From contig OZ243096.1 in assembly GCA_965212165.1 (NCBI GenBank), positions 2,046,001 to 2,110,000 of the forward strand: a stretch of DNA of 64,000 bases, given 5' to 3'. The notes beneath the pieces are model-generated. The model was not told the origin of the DNA and made no database searches. It saw only the letters and a program-made list of their open reading frames with translations. Shown piece after piece: positions 53,957 through 63,000 of the stretch. Origin of the DNA: RHLJ01 sp965212165 (lineage in GTDB: Bacteria; Bacteroidota; Rhodothermia; Balneolales; Balneolaceae). Every line of letters starts with the position of its first letter. Within the stretch, counting starts at the first letter, position 1. The position numbers and the translations under genes are program-made.

Positions 53957-54136
53957 ATGGCACATCCTAAACGAAAAATTTCGAAGTCTCGTAGAGATCA
54001 GAGAAGGGCACATCATGCAATTTCAGACGTTACACTTGCAAAATGCTCAAACTGCGGTTCATTTCACAAGTATCATCATGCTTGCCCAGATTGTGGGTAT
54101 TATAGAGGAAGACAGGTAGTTAACGTTTCTAACTAA
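53957..54136 (+). CDS. rpmF: Ribosomal protein bL32
   Basis: A 59-residue ORF, short enough to be missed. Starts MAHPKRKISKSRRDQRRAHH, the classic bL32 N terminus, and has a four-cysteine zinc ribbon: C-S-N-C at 30-33 and C-P-D-C at 43-46. The four-Cys form shows a zinc-binding version of L32. Its position between DUF177 and plsX is conserved in most bacteria. AAAGGTAG upstream serves as the SD. Confidence 0.97.
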   Translation: MAHPKRKISKSRRDQRRAHHAISDVTLAKCSNCGSFHKYHHACPDCGYYRGRQVVNVSN

Positions 54137-54146
54137 TCCTTGATTT

Positions 54147-55130
54147 ATGATAGTTGCAGTAGATGCGGCAGGTGGAGATTTTTTCCCTAAAAACCCAGTG
54201 GAAGGGTCATTATCGGCAATAGCTGAAATTGATGATCTTACTATAATTCTTGTTGGGCCAGTAGATTCTGTAAGTGCAGAACTCTCCAAACATGAATACG
54301 ATTCATCAAGAGTAATTGTTCAAGATGCTCCTGAAATCATTGGAATGGAAGAATCACCTTCAAGCGCAGTTAGAAATAAGCGCAATTCATCTATTGTAAT
54401 TGGACTTGGACTACATAAAGCTGGGGCCTGTGACGCTTTTGTAAGTGCTGGTAATACTGGCGCTTTACTAGCTGCATCAACTTTTATTTTAGGTAAACTT
54501 GAAGGTGTTGCACGACCAACCATTGCGGCGTATTATCCAACTTTAAAAGGGTTTAGGCTAATTGTTGATGCAGGTGCTAACCTAGAGATCAGACCAGAAA
54601 TGGCCTATCAATTCTCAAAAATGGGTCAAGTTTTTTGTGAGCAAATTCTAGGAATTGAGAACCCTAAAGTAGGTCTTCTAAATGTTGGTGAAGAAGATGA
54701 AAAAGGCACTGACGAACTTAAAGAAATTCACAACCATCTTAAATCCTTAGAAGGGTTCATTGGTAATGTTGAAGGAAGAGATATCTTTTCGGGAAAAGCT
54801 GATGTTTATTTGACTGATGGATTGGTTGGTAATATTGTACTTAAGCTTGGCGAATCAATACCATCAACTATTATGATGTTGGTAAAAGCAGCGGTAGAAA
54901 AACTTGACATGGAAGTTGAGCAAGTACTCGCAGCTCAAAAGATTTTAAAAACTGCAATGGCACCATTTAATTATGAAACTGTTGGGGGAATTCCATTTCT
55001 TGGAGTAAATGGAGTAAGTATTGTAGGACATGGTGGAAGTACTCCACTTGCAATAAAAAATATGATCAAAGGAGCCATAAGTTGTGTTCAAAACGACGTG
55101 AATGGCAAAATTGTCTCATCTCTAAATTGA
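54147..55130 (+). CDS. plsX: Phosphate acyltransferase PlsX
   Basis: Makes acyl-phosphate from acyl-ACP for phospholipid synthesis. 327 residues with AVDAAGGDFFPK at the N terminus, the AFVSAGNTGALLAAS loop near 97-110, GLLNVGEEDEKG and GVNGVSIVGHGGS. It is a peripheral membrane enzyme. Ten bases follow rpmF, 13 precede fabH; the arrangement rpmF-plsX-fabH is standard. Confidence 0.97.
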   Translation: MIVAVDAAGGDFFPKNPVEGSLSAIAEIDDLTIILVGPVDSVSAELSKHEYDSSRVIVQDAPEIIGMEESPSSAVRNKRNSSIVIGLGLHKAGACDAFVSAGNTGALLAASTFILGKLEGVARPTIAAYYPTLKGFRLIVDAGANLEIRPEMAYQFSKMGQVFCEQILGIENPKVGLLNVGEEDEKGTDELKEIHNHLKSLEGFIGNVEGRDIFSGKADVYLTDGLVGNIVLKLGESIPSTIMMLVKAAVEKLDMEVEQVLAAQKILKTAMAPFNYETVGGIPFLGVNGVSIVGHGGSTPLAIKNMIKGAISCVQNDVNGKIVSSLN

Positions 55131-55143
55131 CTTAGATTAACTT

Positions 55144-56133
55144 ATGGAAGTACAGAAAGCTAAGATTTCAGCAGTAGGGCATTTTCTGCCTGAAGATAAA
55201 ATGACAAATTTCGACTTAGAGAAGCTTGTTGATACAAATGATGAATGGATCAGATCAAGAACTGGGATCTCAGAAAGAAGAATTCTAAAAGATCCAGATA
55301 AGGCTACATCTTATATGGCAACTAATGCTGCTATTGAAGCATTAAATAGTGCAGGTGTTAGTGCAGAAGAAATAGATTTAATCATTGTTGCTACTGTTAC
55401 ACCAGATTACTTATTTCCTGCTACAGCATGTCTTGTTCAAGAAAAAATTGGAGCAACTAAAGCTTTTGCTTTTGATATTTCTGCTGCATGTTCAGGGTTT
55501 CTTTATGCCCTAACTACTGGTGCTTCTTACATTCAAGGTGGGATGGCAAAAAAAGTGTTAGTTATTGGCGCTGATAAGATGTCATCAATTTTGGATTATA
55601 CTGATCGCACTACATGTATTTTATTTGGTGATGGAGCTGGAGCTGTTCTTCTAGAAGCCTCAGATGATGAAACAGGAATAATCGATAATATCCATTATAC
55701 CGAAGGTGACATTAATTGTGGCCTGTACCAGCCTGCTGGTGGTAGTCTACGACCAGCTACGCATGAAACTGTAGATGCTAGAATGCATCATATACGTCAA
55801 GATGGTAGGGCAGTATTTAAAAAAGCAACCATGGGAATGGCTGACGTTTCGCTAGAAATTATGGAAAAAAATAACCTAAGTTCAGATGATGTAACTTGGT
55901 TAGTTCCACATCAAGCAAATTTACGTATTATAGATGCTACAGCGAACCGTATGGGTGTTTCACCAGAGAAAGTAATGATTAATATTGATAGGTATGGTAA
56001 TACTACTGCCGCTACTATACCATTATGCTTATATGATTGGAAAGATAAATTATCAAAAGGAGATAATTTAATTCTAGCCGCATTTGGAGGTGGATTTACA
56101 TGGGGTTCCATTTATGTAAAGTGGAGTATTTAA
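55144..56133 (+). CDS. fabH: Beta-ketoacyl-ACP synthase III
   Basis: Starts fatty-acid synthesis by condensing an acyl-CoA with malonyl-ACP. The Cys-His-Asn triad is visible: Cys in DISAACSGFLYAL, His in VPHQANLRI, Asn in YGNTTAATIPL. 329 residues, as usual. The N-terminal DEWIRSRTGISERR is also characteristic. Next to plsX and one base from fabD. Confidence 0.97.
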   Translation: MEVQKAKISAVGHFLPEDKMTNFDLEKLVDTNDEWIRSRTGISERRILKDPDKATSYMATNAAIEALNSAGVSAEEIDLIIVATVTPDYLFPATACLVQEKIGATKAFAFDISAACSGFLYALTTGASYIQGGMAKKVLVIGADKMSSILDYTDRTTCILFGDGAGAVLLEASDDETGIIDNIHYTEGDINCGLYQPAGGSLRPATHETVDARMHHIRQDGRAVFKKATMGMADVSLEIMEKNNLSSDDVTWLVPHQANLRIIDATANRMGVSPEKVMINIDRYGNTTAATIPLCLYDWKDKLSKGDNLILAAFGGGFTWGSIYVKWSI

Positions 56134-56134
56134 T

Positions 56135-57022
56135 ATGAGTAAAGCATTTTTATTTCCTGGTCAAGGGTCACAATATATTGGTATGGGAAAAGACCATTAT
56201 GAGTCTACTCCATTATTCACTGATTATGTTGATCAAGCCAACGAAATTTTAGGAATCGATCTCAAATCAATAATGTTTGATGGACCTGAGGAAAAACTTA
56301 AACAAACTGAATTTACTCAGCCTGCAATATTTTTGCATTCTGTGGCGCTATTCAAAACATTAAATATGTTACCTGATATGGTTGCAGGTCATAGCTTGGG
56401 TGAATTTTCCGCTTTAGTAGCATGTGGAGCAATTAGCTTTGAAGATGCTCTCAAGATTGTACGTCAACGTGGCGAGTTAATGCAAAATGCTGGTGCTCAA
56501 AATCCTGGGACAATGGCAGCTATTATAGGCATGGAAGATGATGCTGTAGTAGAAGTTTGTAAGCAAGCATCAATCAAATCTGGTAAAGAAGTTGTTGCAG
56601 CAAATTTTAATTGCCCAGGGCAGCTTGTTATATCAGGATATCTCGAAGCTGTTGAAAAAGCAGTTGAGTTAGCAAAAGATCAAGGAGCAAGAATGGCAAT
56701 GTTACTCCCTGTAAGTGGAGCATTCCATTCATCATTAATGCAACCAGCTTTAGATGGTCTTCGTAATGGGCTCGAAAACCTTGTAATAAATACACCTACT
56801 TGCCCGATTTATAGTAATTTTACTGCTAAGCCTACTACAAATCCTGAAGAAATTAGATCAAATCTTTTGGATCAATTATTAAATCCAGTTCGTTGGACTC
56901 AAACTATTCACAATATGATTGAAGATGGTGCAGAATCGTTTGTAGAGGTTGGTCCTGGAAAGGTATTACAAGGTTTAGTTAAAAGAACTCACCGAAATGC
57001 AGAAACTTCAGGACATCAATAA
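56135..57022 (+). CDS. fabD: Malonyl-CoA:ACP transacylase
   Basis: Loads malonyl groups on ACP. FLFPGQGSQYIGMG at the N terminus, nucleophile Ser in VAGHSLGEFSALV, PVSGAFHSSLM with the catalytic His, and VEVGPGKVLQGL near the C terminus. 295 residues. Follows fabH after a single base; fabG starts eight bases past its stop. Confidence 0.97.
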   Translation: MSKAFLFPGQGSQYIGMGKDHYESTPLFTDYVDQANEILGIDLKSIMFDGPEEKLKQTEFTQPAIFLHSVALFKTLNMLPDMVAGHSLGEFSALVACGAISFEDALKIVRQRGELMQNAGAQNPGTMAAIIGMEDDAVVEVCKQASIKSGKEVVAANFNCPGQLVISGYLEAVEKAVELAKDQGARMAMLLPVSGAFHSSLMQPALDGLRNGLENLVINTPTCPIYSNFTAKPTTNPEEIRSNLLDQLLNPVRWTQTIHNMIEDGAESFVEVGPGKVLQGLVKRTHRNAETSGHQ

Positions 57023-57029
57023 AAGACAT

Positions 57030-57779
57030 ATGGGATTATCGCTCGAAGGAAAGACATGTTTAGTAACAGGCGGAAGCCGTGGAATTGGTAAAGCTATAGC
57101 GTTGAAATTAGCTGAATTTGGTGCTGATGTTGCTGTTACATACGCGCGCTCTGCTGATGCAGCAAATGCTGTTAAAGAAGAAATTGAAGCTATGGGAAGG
57201 AAAGCTAAAGCTATCCAAGCTGATGCTGTAGACTTTGCTGAAGCTGAAAAAGTGATCAATGAAATTATAGAAGATTGGGGAAAATTAGACGTACTAGTTA
57301 ATAATGCTGGTATTACTAAAGACAATCTGATTTTAAGAATGAGTGAAGATCAATGGGATGATGTAATAACTACAAATCTCAAAAGTATTTTTAACTACTC
57401 AAAAGTAGTAGCCCGCCCTATGATGAAAAACCGAGGCGGTTCTATCATAAACATAAGCTCTGTAGTTGGTATTTCAGGAAATGCTGGCCAAAGTAATTAC
57501 TCAGCTTCTAAAGCTGGAATAATTGGATTTACTAAATCCTATGCAAAAGAATTAGCTTCAAGAAATATACGTGCAAATGTAATTGCTCCTGGTTATATCA
57601 CTACTGATATGACAGATGCACTAGACGAAAAAGTTCTTGAAGGTATTAAACAAGCCACTCCATTAGGTCGTGCTGGTAATGCCAATGAAATTGCTGATGC
57701 TGTTGTTTTTCTTGCTTCAGATATGAGCACATACATTACTGGAGAAACTATAAGAGTGGATGGCGGAATGGCTATGTAG
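57030..57779 (+). CDS. fabG: 3-oxoacyl-ACP reductase
   Basis: NADPH-dependent short-chain dehydrogenase of fatty-acid elongation. TGGSRGIGKAIA is the Rossmann loop, NNAGITKDNL, catalytic Ser in SSVVGISGNAG, and Y-x-x-x-K in YSASKAG. The frame is open from 56997, but its first codons overlap fabD and read as non-homologous sequence; the ATG at 57030 (MGLSLEGKTCLVTGG) gives the usual 249 residues. A plausible AAAAGAC lies upstream. Confidence 0.96.
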   Translation: MGLSLEGKTCLVTGGSRGIGKAIALKLAEFGADVAVTYARSADAANAVKEEIEAMGRKAKAIQADAVDFAEAEKVINEIIEDWGKLDVLVNNAGITKDNLILRMSEDQWDDVITTNLKSIFNYSKVVARPMMKNRGGSIINISSVVGISGNAGQSNYSASKAGIIGFTKSYAKELASRNIRANVIAPGYITTDMTDALDEKVLEGIKQATPLGRAGNANEIADAVVFLASDMSTYITGETIRVDGGMAM

Positions 57780-57850
57780 CTGTTGCAGATAGAGAAATGA
57801 ATTTTTATGTTAAACGAGTTTTATTTTAATCTAACTACCAATAAATATTA

Positions 57851-57855
57851 AAGGA
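57851..57855 (+). promoter_or_regulatory. Shine-Dalgarno of acpP
   Basis: AAGGA six bases before the ATG at 57862. The 82-base gap to fabG (57780-57861) is the largest in the fab run and may hold an extra promoter for the highly expressed acpP, but no clear boxes are seen. Confidence 0.6.
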
Positions 57856-57861
57856 CAAATT

Positions 57862-58101
57862 ATGTCACAAGACGTTGAATCAAAAGTAAAAGCCATTATC
57901 GTTGATAAATTAGGCGTAGACGAATCAGAAGTAACTGCAGATGCTAATTTCACAAACGATCTTGGTGCAGATTCTTTAGACACAGTAGAATTAATTATGG
58001 AATTCGAAAAAGAATTTGATATGAGTATTCCTGATGAAGATGCTGAAAACATTGCTACAGTTGGCGATGCTTCTACATATATCTCAGGTAAATTATCTTA
58101 A
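57862..58101 (+). CDS. acpP: Acyl carrier protein
   Basis: 79-residue acidic carrier. The phosphopantetheine serine is Ser38 in LGADSLDTVEL. The first helix and the EFDMSIPDEDAENI loop follow the canonical pattern. Placed between fabG and fabF, as in most bacteria. Confidence 0.98.
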   Translation: MSQDVESKVKAIIVDKLGVDESEVTADANFTNDLGADSLDTVELIMEFEKEFDMSIPDEDAENIATVGDASTYISGKLS

Positions 58102-58119
58102 TTTACTCTTCTTTTACAA

Positions 58120-59364
58120 ATGAGTGAACGCAGAGTTGTTATTACGGGTATAGGTGCGCTCACCCCAATAGGGGAGAGTGCCCCTGCTTTTTGGAATGGT
58201 TTATTATCTGGTACCAGTGGTGCTAGGACTATAGATCGTTTCGAAACAACAGATTTTCCAACAAAATTTGCAGCACAACTTGTTGATTACAACTCAAAAG
58301 ATCACTTTGAGCACAAAGAAGCTAGAAGATTAGACATGGTTGCACAATATGCTTTGGTTGCTGCTAAAGAGGCAATTGAAGATTCTGGTGTTGATTTAGA
58401 TAAAATCAATAAAGACAGAGTTGCTGTAACCGTCGGGACTGGAATTGGAGGAATGCAAACCTTTTACGATCAATCTATTTCATTTCATGAAAGAGGTCCT
58501 CGTGGAGTTTCTCCATTCTTTATTCCAATGTTGATTCCAGATATTGTAGCTGGACAAATCTCTATTAGATATGGATTTAGAGGGCCAAATTTTTGTGCTG
58601 TATCGGCATGTGCAACTGGTTCCCATAATATCGGCATAGCGTTCGATATGATACGATATGGGCAATCTGATATGGCTATAACAGGTGGTACTGAAGCGCC
58701 TATTACAGGTATTGGGATCACTGGTTTTAATGCAATGAAAGCAATGTCTACCCGTAACGATTCACCTGAAACAGCATCTAGACCATTTGATATCGATCGT
58801 GATGGCTTCGTTCTAGGTGAAGGTTCAGGTATTTTCATGCTGGAAGAATTAGAATTAGCTAAAAAACGTGGTGCACGTATTTATGGTGAAATTGTAGGAT
58901 ATGGCTATTCTGCTGATGCGTATCACATTACTGCTCCAGATCCTGAAGGCGGTGGTGTACAATTAGCAATGAATAATGCATTGAATGCAGCTAAAATTAA
59001 TGCAGAAGATGTCGGGCATATAAATATGCATGGCACATCTACACCGCTTGGAGACATTGCAGAAACAAATTCGATTAAAAAAGTTTTTGGGGATCATGCT
59101 AAAAAAATAAATCTTAATTCGACTAAATCGATGCATGGTCATACATTAGGTGCAGCTGGAGCAATAGAATCCGTTGCTGCTCTACTGGCTATTTATCATG
59201 GAACTATTCCCCCGACAATTAATATTGAAAATCAAGATCCTGAGTGTGATCTAAACTATACGGCAAACGAACCCGTAATTAGAGATATCAAGTACGCACT
59301 TAATAATGCATTTGGTTTTGGTGGTCACAATTCTACTCTAGTATTTAAAAAATTCGAAAATTAA
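58120..59364 (+). CDS. fabF: Beta-ketoacyl-ACP synthase II
   Basis: Elongation condensing enzyme. Nucleophile Cys in AVSACATGSHNIGIA, first His in NMHGTSTPLGD, second His in KSMHGHTLGAAG, and NAFGFGGHN at the end. 414 residues, typical. 18 bases after acpP and one base before rnc. Confidence 0.97.
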   Translation: MSERRVVITGIGALTPIGESAPAFWNGLLSGTSGARTIDRFETTDFPTKFAAQLVDYNSKDHFEHKEARRLDMVAQYALVAAKEAIEDSGVDLDKINKDRVAVTVGTGIGGMQTFYDQSISFHERGPRGVSPFFIPMLIPDIVAGQISIRYGFRGPNFCAVSACATGSHNIGIAFDMIRYGQSDMAITGGTEAPITGIGITGFNAMKAMSTRNDSPETASRPFDIDRDGFVLGEGSGIFMLEELELAKKRGARIYGEIVGYGYSADAYHITAPDPEGGGVQLAMNNALNAAKINAEDVGHINMHGTSTPLGDIAETNSIKKVFGDHAKKINLNSTKSMHGHTLGAAGAIESVAALLAIYHGTIPPTINIENQDPECDLNYTANEPVIRDIKYALNNAFGFGGHNSTLVFKKFEN

Positions 59365-59365
59365 T

Positions 59366-60109
59366 ATGCGATTTTCAATCAGGTCTTTGTTTGCTAGGAA
59401 AAGCAAGGATCCTGCCTCGCAAGATGATCGAATATTACAACTAGAAAAAATTATTGGAATCGAAATAGTTGACACTTCTTTGTTCCAAAGAGCTCTTCGG
59501 CATCGTTCAATGCTCACTCAAGAACAGTATGCTAAATACGATTCTTATGAAAGATTAGAATTTTTAGGTGATGCAGTTCTGGATTTAATTGCAGCTGAAA
59601 TCCTTTTCAATAAGTACACCAAAAAAGACGAAGGCTTTCTTACAAAAATTAGAGCAAAACTAGTGAAAGGGGAGACTTTAGCAGATTTCTCAACCCAACT
59701 TGGTTTAGATGAACTCATGGAAATGGGAGAAAGAGCTGGCAATACCAAAATATCTAATAGTATTCTAGCTGATGTATTTGAATCAATCGTTGCCGCAATT
59801 TATATAACAAAGGGTTACTCAAACGCCTTTCAATTTGTCGAATATGTATTTGATAAGTTTGTCAATTTTGAGGAAATGATTCATACAGTTGATAATTATA
59901 AAAGTGCATTACTTGAATATACACAGGCTGAACGCCTTCCATTACCAAATTATCAAACTATCAATGAATCAGGACCAGGACATAACAGAACTTTTGAAGT
60001 AACAGTACTTGTAGGAGATAATGAATTAGGTACTGGAATTGGAAAAAGTAAAAAGAAAGCCGAACAACTTGCAGCTGAAGCTGCACTTCAAGCATTAAAC
60101 TTAGCTTAA
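59366..60109 (+). CDS. rnc: Ribonuclease III
   Basis: Double-stranded-RNA endonuclease, 247 residues. Catalytic signature YERLEFLGDAVLDL at about 63-76, the second acidic pair in LADVFESIVAAIY, and a C-terminal dsRNA-binding domain (about 173-247, YKSALLEYTQAERLPLP ... KKKAEQLAAEAALQAL). It processes rRNA precursors. It closes the fab run, one base after fabF. The N-terminal 25 residues are a charged extension. Confidence 0.96.
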   Translation: MRFSIRSLFARKSKDPASQDDRILQLEKIIGIEIVDTSLFQRALRHRSMLTQEQYAKYDSYERLEFLGDAVLDLIAAEILFNKYTKKDEGFLTKIRAKLVKGETLADFSTQLGLDELMEMGERAGNTKISNSILADVFESIVAAIYITKGYSNAFQFVEYVFDKFVNFEEMIHTVDNYKSALLEYTQAERLPLPNYQTINESGPGHNRTFEVTVLVGDNELGTGIGKSKKKAEQLAAEAALQALNLA

Positions 60110-60115
60110 ACTTAT

Positions 60116-60172
60116 ATAAGGCGGCACTTGTTTTTTGAGTGATTAAGCCCGATTCTTAGCCCGTCGTCTTAT
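60116..60172 (+). other. Possible RNA hairpin between rnc and mgtE
   Basis: ATAAGGCGGC (60116-60125) can pair with GTCGTCTTAT (60163-60172) over 10 positions, two of them G-U, closing a 37-base loop. A T5 stretch follows from 60176. It may be the rnc terminator or part of an mgtE leader. The 96-base gap is too short for a full M-box. Confidence 0.35.
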
Positions 60173-60205
60173 TCCTTTTTCCATATTTTGTAATGTAGTA
60201 AAATC

Positions 60206-61588
60206 ATGCTTGTACAGCTCATCAAACCAGAATTTCAAGAACTTATCGAGGCGAAGGACTGGGTAGGCTTAAAAGAAGTTCTCGCTGATGTCCCTCCAGC
60301 TGATATAGCAGAATTACTTGTTGAATTAGATGGAAGTGTTGCAGTAGTTGTTTTTAGGCTATTAAAAAAGCCAATTGCAGCAGATGTTTTTGCAGAAATG
60401 CCTTCTGGAAAAGGTGTAGAGCTACTAGAGTTGTTTAATAGGCAACAGCTTTCAGATGTAATGAGTAATCTAGAGCCTGATGAGCAAGTAGCACTGATGG
60501 AAGAACTTCCAGGCCATCTCACTCAGAGTGTGATGAATTCAATGAAGCCTGAAGATCAAAAACAGATTAAGAAATTACTTGGCTATCCAGAAGATAGTGT
60601 TGGACGATTGATGACCCCAAGATATGTTCGGGTAAAGTCTGACTGGACTATTGATAGAAGTATGGAGCATATTCGAAAATATGCCGAAATTGCAGAAACA
60701 TTAAATGTAATCTATGTCGTTAATGATAAAGAACACCTTATTGATGATCTTAGAATAACACAAATTATAGTAGCTGGCCCAAATGATACTATTGGGTCAA
60801 TAATGGATGACTCATTTAATGCCTTAAGTGCTTTTGATGACCAAGAAGAAGCTGTTAAAATGTTTGCAAAATATGATAGAGTCGCCCTTCCTGTTGTAGA
60901 CTCTGATGGTATTTTAGTAGGAATAGTTACTGTTGATGATGTAATTGATGTTGCAGAGGAAGAGACTACTGAGGATATGCAGAAGATGGCAGGTATGGAT
61001 GCCCTTGACGATTATTATTCTCAAACTACTATATATTCAATGGTGAAAAAGCGTGTTGGTTGGTTGATTGTGCTTTTTGTTGGTCAGATTATAACTGCTT
61101 TAACTATGGGGCAGTATGAAGAACTCTTAAGTAAAGTAGTCTTCCTTTCATTCTTTGTGCCTCTAATTATTTCGAGTGGAGGAAACTCTGGTGCACAAGC
61201 TGCTACGCTAATAATACGTGCACTTGCTACAGATGACATAAAATTTGATGATTGGAGAAAAGTCTTTTTACGTGAATTTATTTCTGGGTTAATTTTAGGT
61301 GGCTTAATCGGAGTATTAGGATTTGTAACTTTAATTAGCTGGGAATTAATTGCTGGTAATCCATTTGGTTATCAAGTTATTATGACGGCACTAGTAGTTG
61401 CTCTAAGTTTACTGACTATAGTTCTTTTTGGTAATTTTATTGGTGCTATGCTCCCGTTTATACTTTCTAAATTAGGGCTGGATCCTGCAGTTTCCTCTGC
61501 ACCATTTGTTGCAACTATTGTGGATGTAAGCGGAATCATTATATATTTTTCGATCGCAATTTTACTTCTAGGCAAAATATTACTTTAA
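60206..61588 (+). CDS. mgtE: Magnesium transporter MgtE
   Basis: Homodimeric Mg2+ channel, 460 residues. Cytoplasmic N domain (about 1-130, with repeats of the ELLVELDG/FNRQQLSDVM kind), two CBS domains (about 135-265, ending VGIVTVDDVIDV), then a plug helix and five TM segments from about 285. SSGGNSGAQAATLIIRAL is the pore-lining TM2 signature. It takes up Mg2+ and is closed by Mg2+ bound at the cytoplasmic domains. Single gene between rnc and thyA. Confidence 0.96.
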   Translation: MLVQLIKPEFQELIEAKDWVGLKEVLADVPPADIAELLVELDGSVAVVVFRLLKKPIAADVFAEMPSGKGVELLELFNRQQLSDVMSNLEPDEQVALMEELPGHLTQSVMNSMKPEDQKQIKKLLGYPEDSVGRLMTPRYVRVKSDWTIDRSMEHIRKYAEIAETLNVIYVVNDKEHLIDDLRITQIIVAGPNDTIGSIMDDSFNALSAFDDQEEAVKMFAKYDRVALPVVDSDGILVGIVTVDDVIDVAEEETTEDMQKMAGMDALDDYYSQTTIYSMVKKRVGWLIVLFVGQIITALTMGQYEELLSKVVFLSFFVPLIISSGGNSGAQAATLIIRALATDDIKFDDWRKVFLREFISGLILGGLIGVLGFVTLISWELIAGNPFGYQVIMTALVVALSLLTIVLFGNFIGAMLPFILSKLGLDPAVSSAPFVATIVDVSGIIIYFSIAILLLGKILL

Positions 61589-61603
61589 TCTTTTAAATTA
61601 CTT

Positions 61604-62452
61604 ATGAAAGCATATCACGATCTTGTAAAAAATGTTCTTGAAAACGGAGTTAGAAAAGAGAATAGAACTGGAACAGATACAATTTCAAACTTCGCTGAGT
61701 TTTATAAAGTAGATCTCGCAGAAGGATTTCCTCTTCTTACTACAAAAAAAGTATTCTTTAGGTCGGTAGTACTTGAATTACTTTGGTACTTAAGAGGAGA
61801 AGATCATATTCGTTGGCTAAGAGATGAAAATGATTGCCATATTTGGGATGCATGGGCCGATGAAGATGGTCATGTTGGTCCAATTTATCCTGTATTATGG
61901 AGAAGATTTCCATATATGGAGAAGGAAACCATCAAAATGGAAGGTCAAGGTGGAACTATAGAAAAAGATACTTGGGTCCGAAAAGAGTTTGATCAGGTTC
62001 AAAGAGCAATAGATATGTTAAAGACTAATCCAAATAGTAGAAGGATTGTAGTTAGCACTTGGCATCCTGGTTTATTGGGAGAAATGGCATTACCTCCTTG
62101 TCATTTGATGTATATTTTTAACGTTCAAAATGGTAGACTTAATTGTCATCTAACACAAAGATCAGGTGATATAGCATTAGGTATACCATTTAATTTAGCA
62201 TGTTATGCTGCTCTTACAATGGCGATTGCGCAAGAAGTAGGTTTAGAACCAGGAATTTTTGCTCATACCATTATCGATGCACATATTTATGAAAACCATG
62301 TGGATGGTTTAAAAGAGCAATTAACTCGTAAACCTAGAGCACTTCCAACTCTTAAAATTGCAAATAAACCAGTTGATGAGCTTACATTTGATGATTTTGT
62401 TTTAGAGAATTACAATCCTGATCCTGTTATACGCTTCGAGGTAGCAGTATGA
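61604..62452 (+). CDS. thyA: Thymidylate synthase
   Basis: Makes dTMP from dUMP with methylene-tetrahydrofolate. Catalytic Cys166 in ALPPCHLMYIF, RTGTDT near 21-26 at the folate site, QRSGDIALGIPFN and the NYNPDP end. 282 residues against 264 in E. coli: an insert of about 20 residues sits at roughly 103-128, after the WR pair, before the QVQRAID helix. Overlaps folA by four bases (ATGA). It is the flavin-independent class, so it needs DHFR, and folA follows. Confidence 0.97.
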   Translation: MKAYHDLVKNVLENGVRKENRTGTDTISNFAEFYKVDLAEGFPLLTTKKVFFRSVVLELLWYLRGEDHIRWLRDENDCHIWDAWADEDGHVGPIYPVLWRRFPYMEKETIKMEGQGGTIEKDTWVRKEFDQVQRAIDMLKTNPNSRRIVVSTWHPGLLGEMALPPCHLMYIFNVQNGRLNCHLTQRSGDIALGIPFNLACYAALTMAIAQEVGLEPGIFAHTIIDAHIYENHVDGLKEQLTRKPRALPTLKIANKPVDELTFDDFVLENYNPDPVIRFEVAV

Positions 62453-62916
62453 CATTAACTCTTGTGGCGGCTCATGATCCTAATCTAGTAATTGGGAAAG
62501 ATGGTGAATTACCTTGGAGATATTCTGAGGATTTAAAACATTTTAAAGCAACAACTATTGGTAAAACTATAGTTATGGGACGCGGAGTCTTTGAAGAACT
62601 TAATGAGAAGCCCTTACCACAAAGAAAAAATATAGTATTAACATCTACAAAGAACTATAGTAATGTAGAGTATTATACTAGCCTAGAAGATGCTCTTAAG
62701 AGTATAGATGACGATGAGGTATTTATAATTGGGGGTGGAGTACTTTATAGAGAGACTATCGAGAAAGCAGATAAGCTAATTATTACAGAAATTAAGAAAG
62801 AATATGATGGGGATACTTATTTCCCTGAATATAGAGACATGATTGGCACTAAATGGAAAGAAGTTTCGAGAAAGGATACTAATGAATTAAGTTTCATAGA
62901 GTATATTCGAAAATAA
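62449..62916 (+). CDS. folA: Dihydrofolate reductase
   Basis: Regenerates tetrahydrofolate from the dihydrofolate that ThyA produces. 155 residues: LVAAHDPNLVIGKDGELPW at the start, the active-site acid in YSEDLKHFK, TIVMGRGVFEE, and IIGGGVLYRETI. The start overlaps thyA at ATGA, so the two products are made together. It ends 72 bases before the sensor-kinase frame opens. Confidence 0.96.
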   Translation: MTLTLVAAHDPNLVIGKDGELPWRYSEDLKHFKATTIGKTIVMGRGVFEELNEKPLPQRKNIVLTSTKNYSNVEYYTSLEDALKSIDDDEVFIIGGGVLYRETIEKADKLIITEIKKEYDGDTYFPEYRDMIGTKWKEVSRKDTNELSFIEYIRK

Positions 62917-63000
62917 AGTAAACGGAATTTCTAATTAGGAAAGAATAACTTCAATTATTTAGTTATGTGACTATATTTTAGTCTTTAAGAAACGTATTTA

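Noticed and set aside
56997..57029. Earlier fabG start inside fabD
   Set aside because: The 11 extra residues overlap fabD and are not part of the SDR fold; ATG 57030 lies eight bases past the fabD stop.
57008..57325. 105-codon minus-strand ORF opposite fabG
   Set aside because: Antisense shadow of fabG with Ser/Ala-rich, motif-free product.
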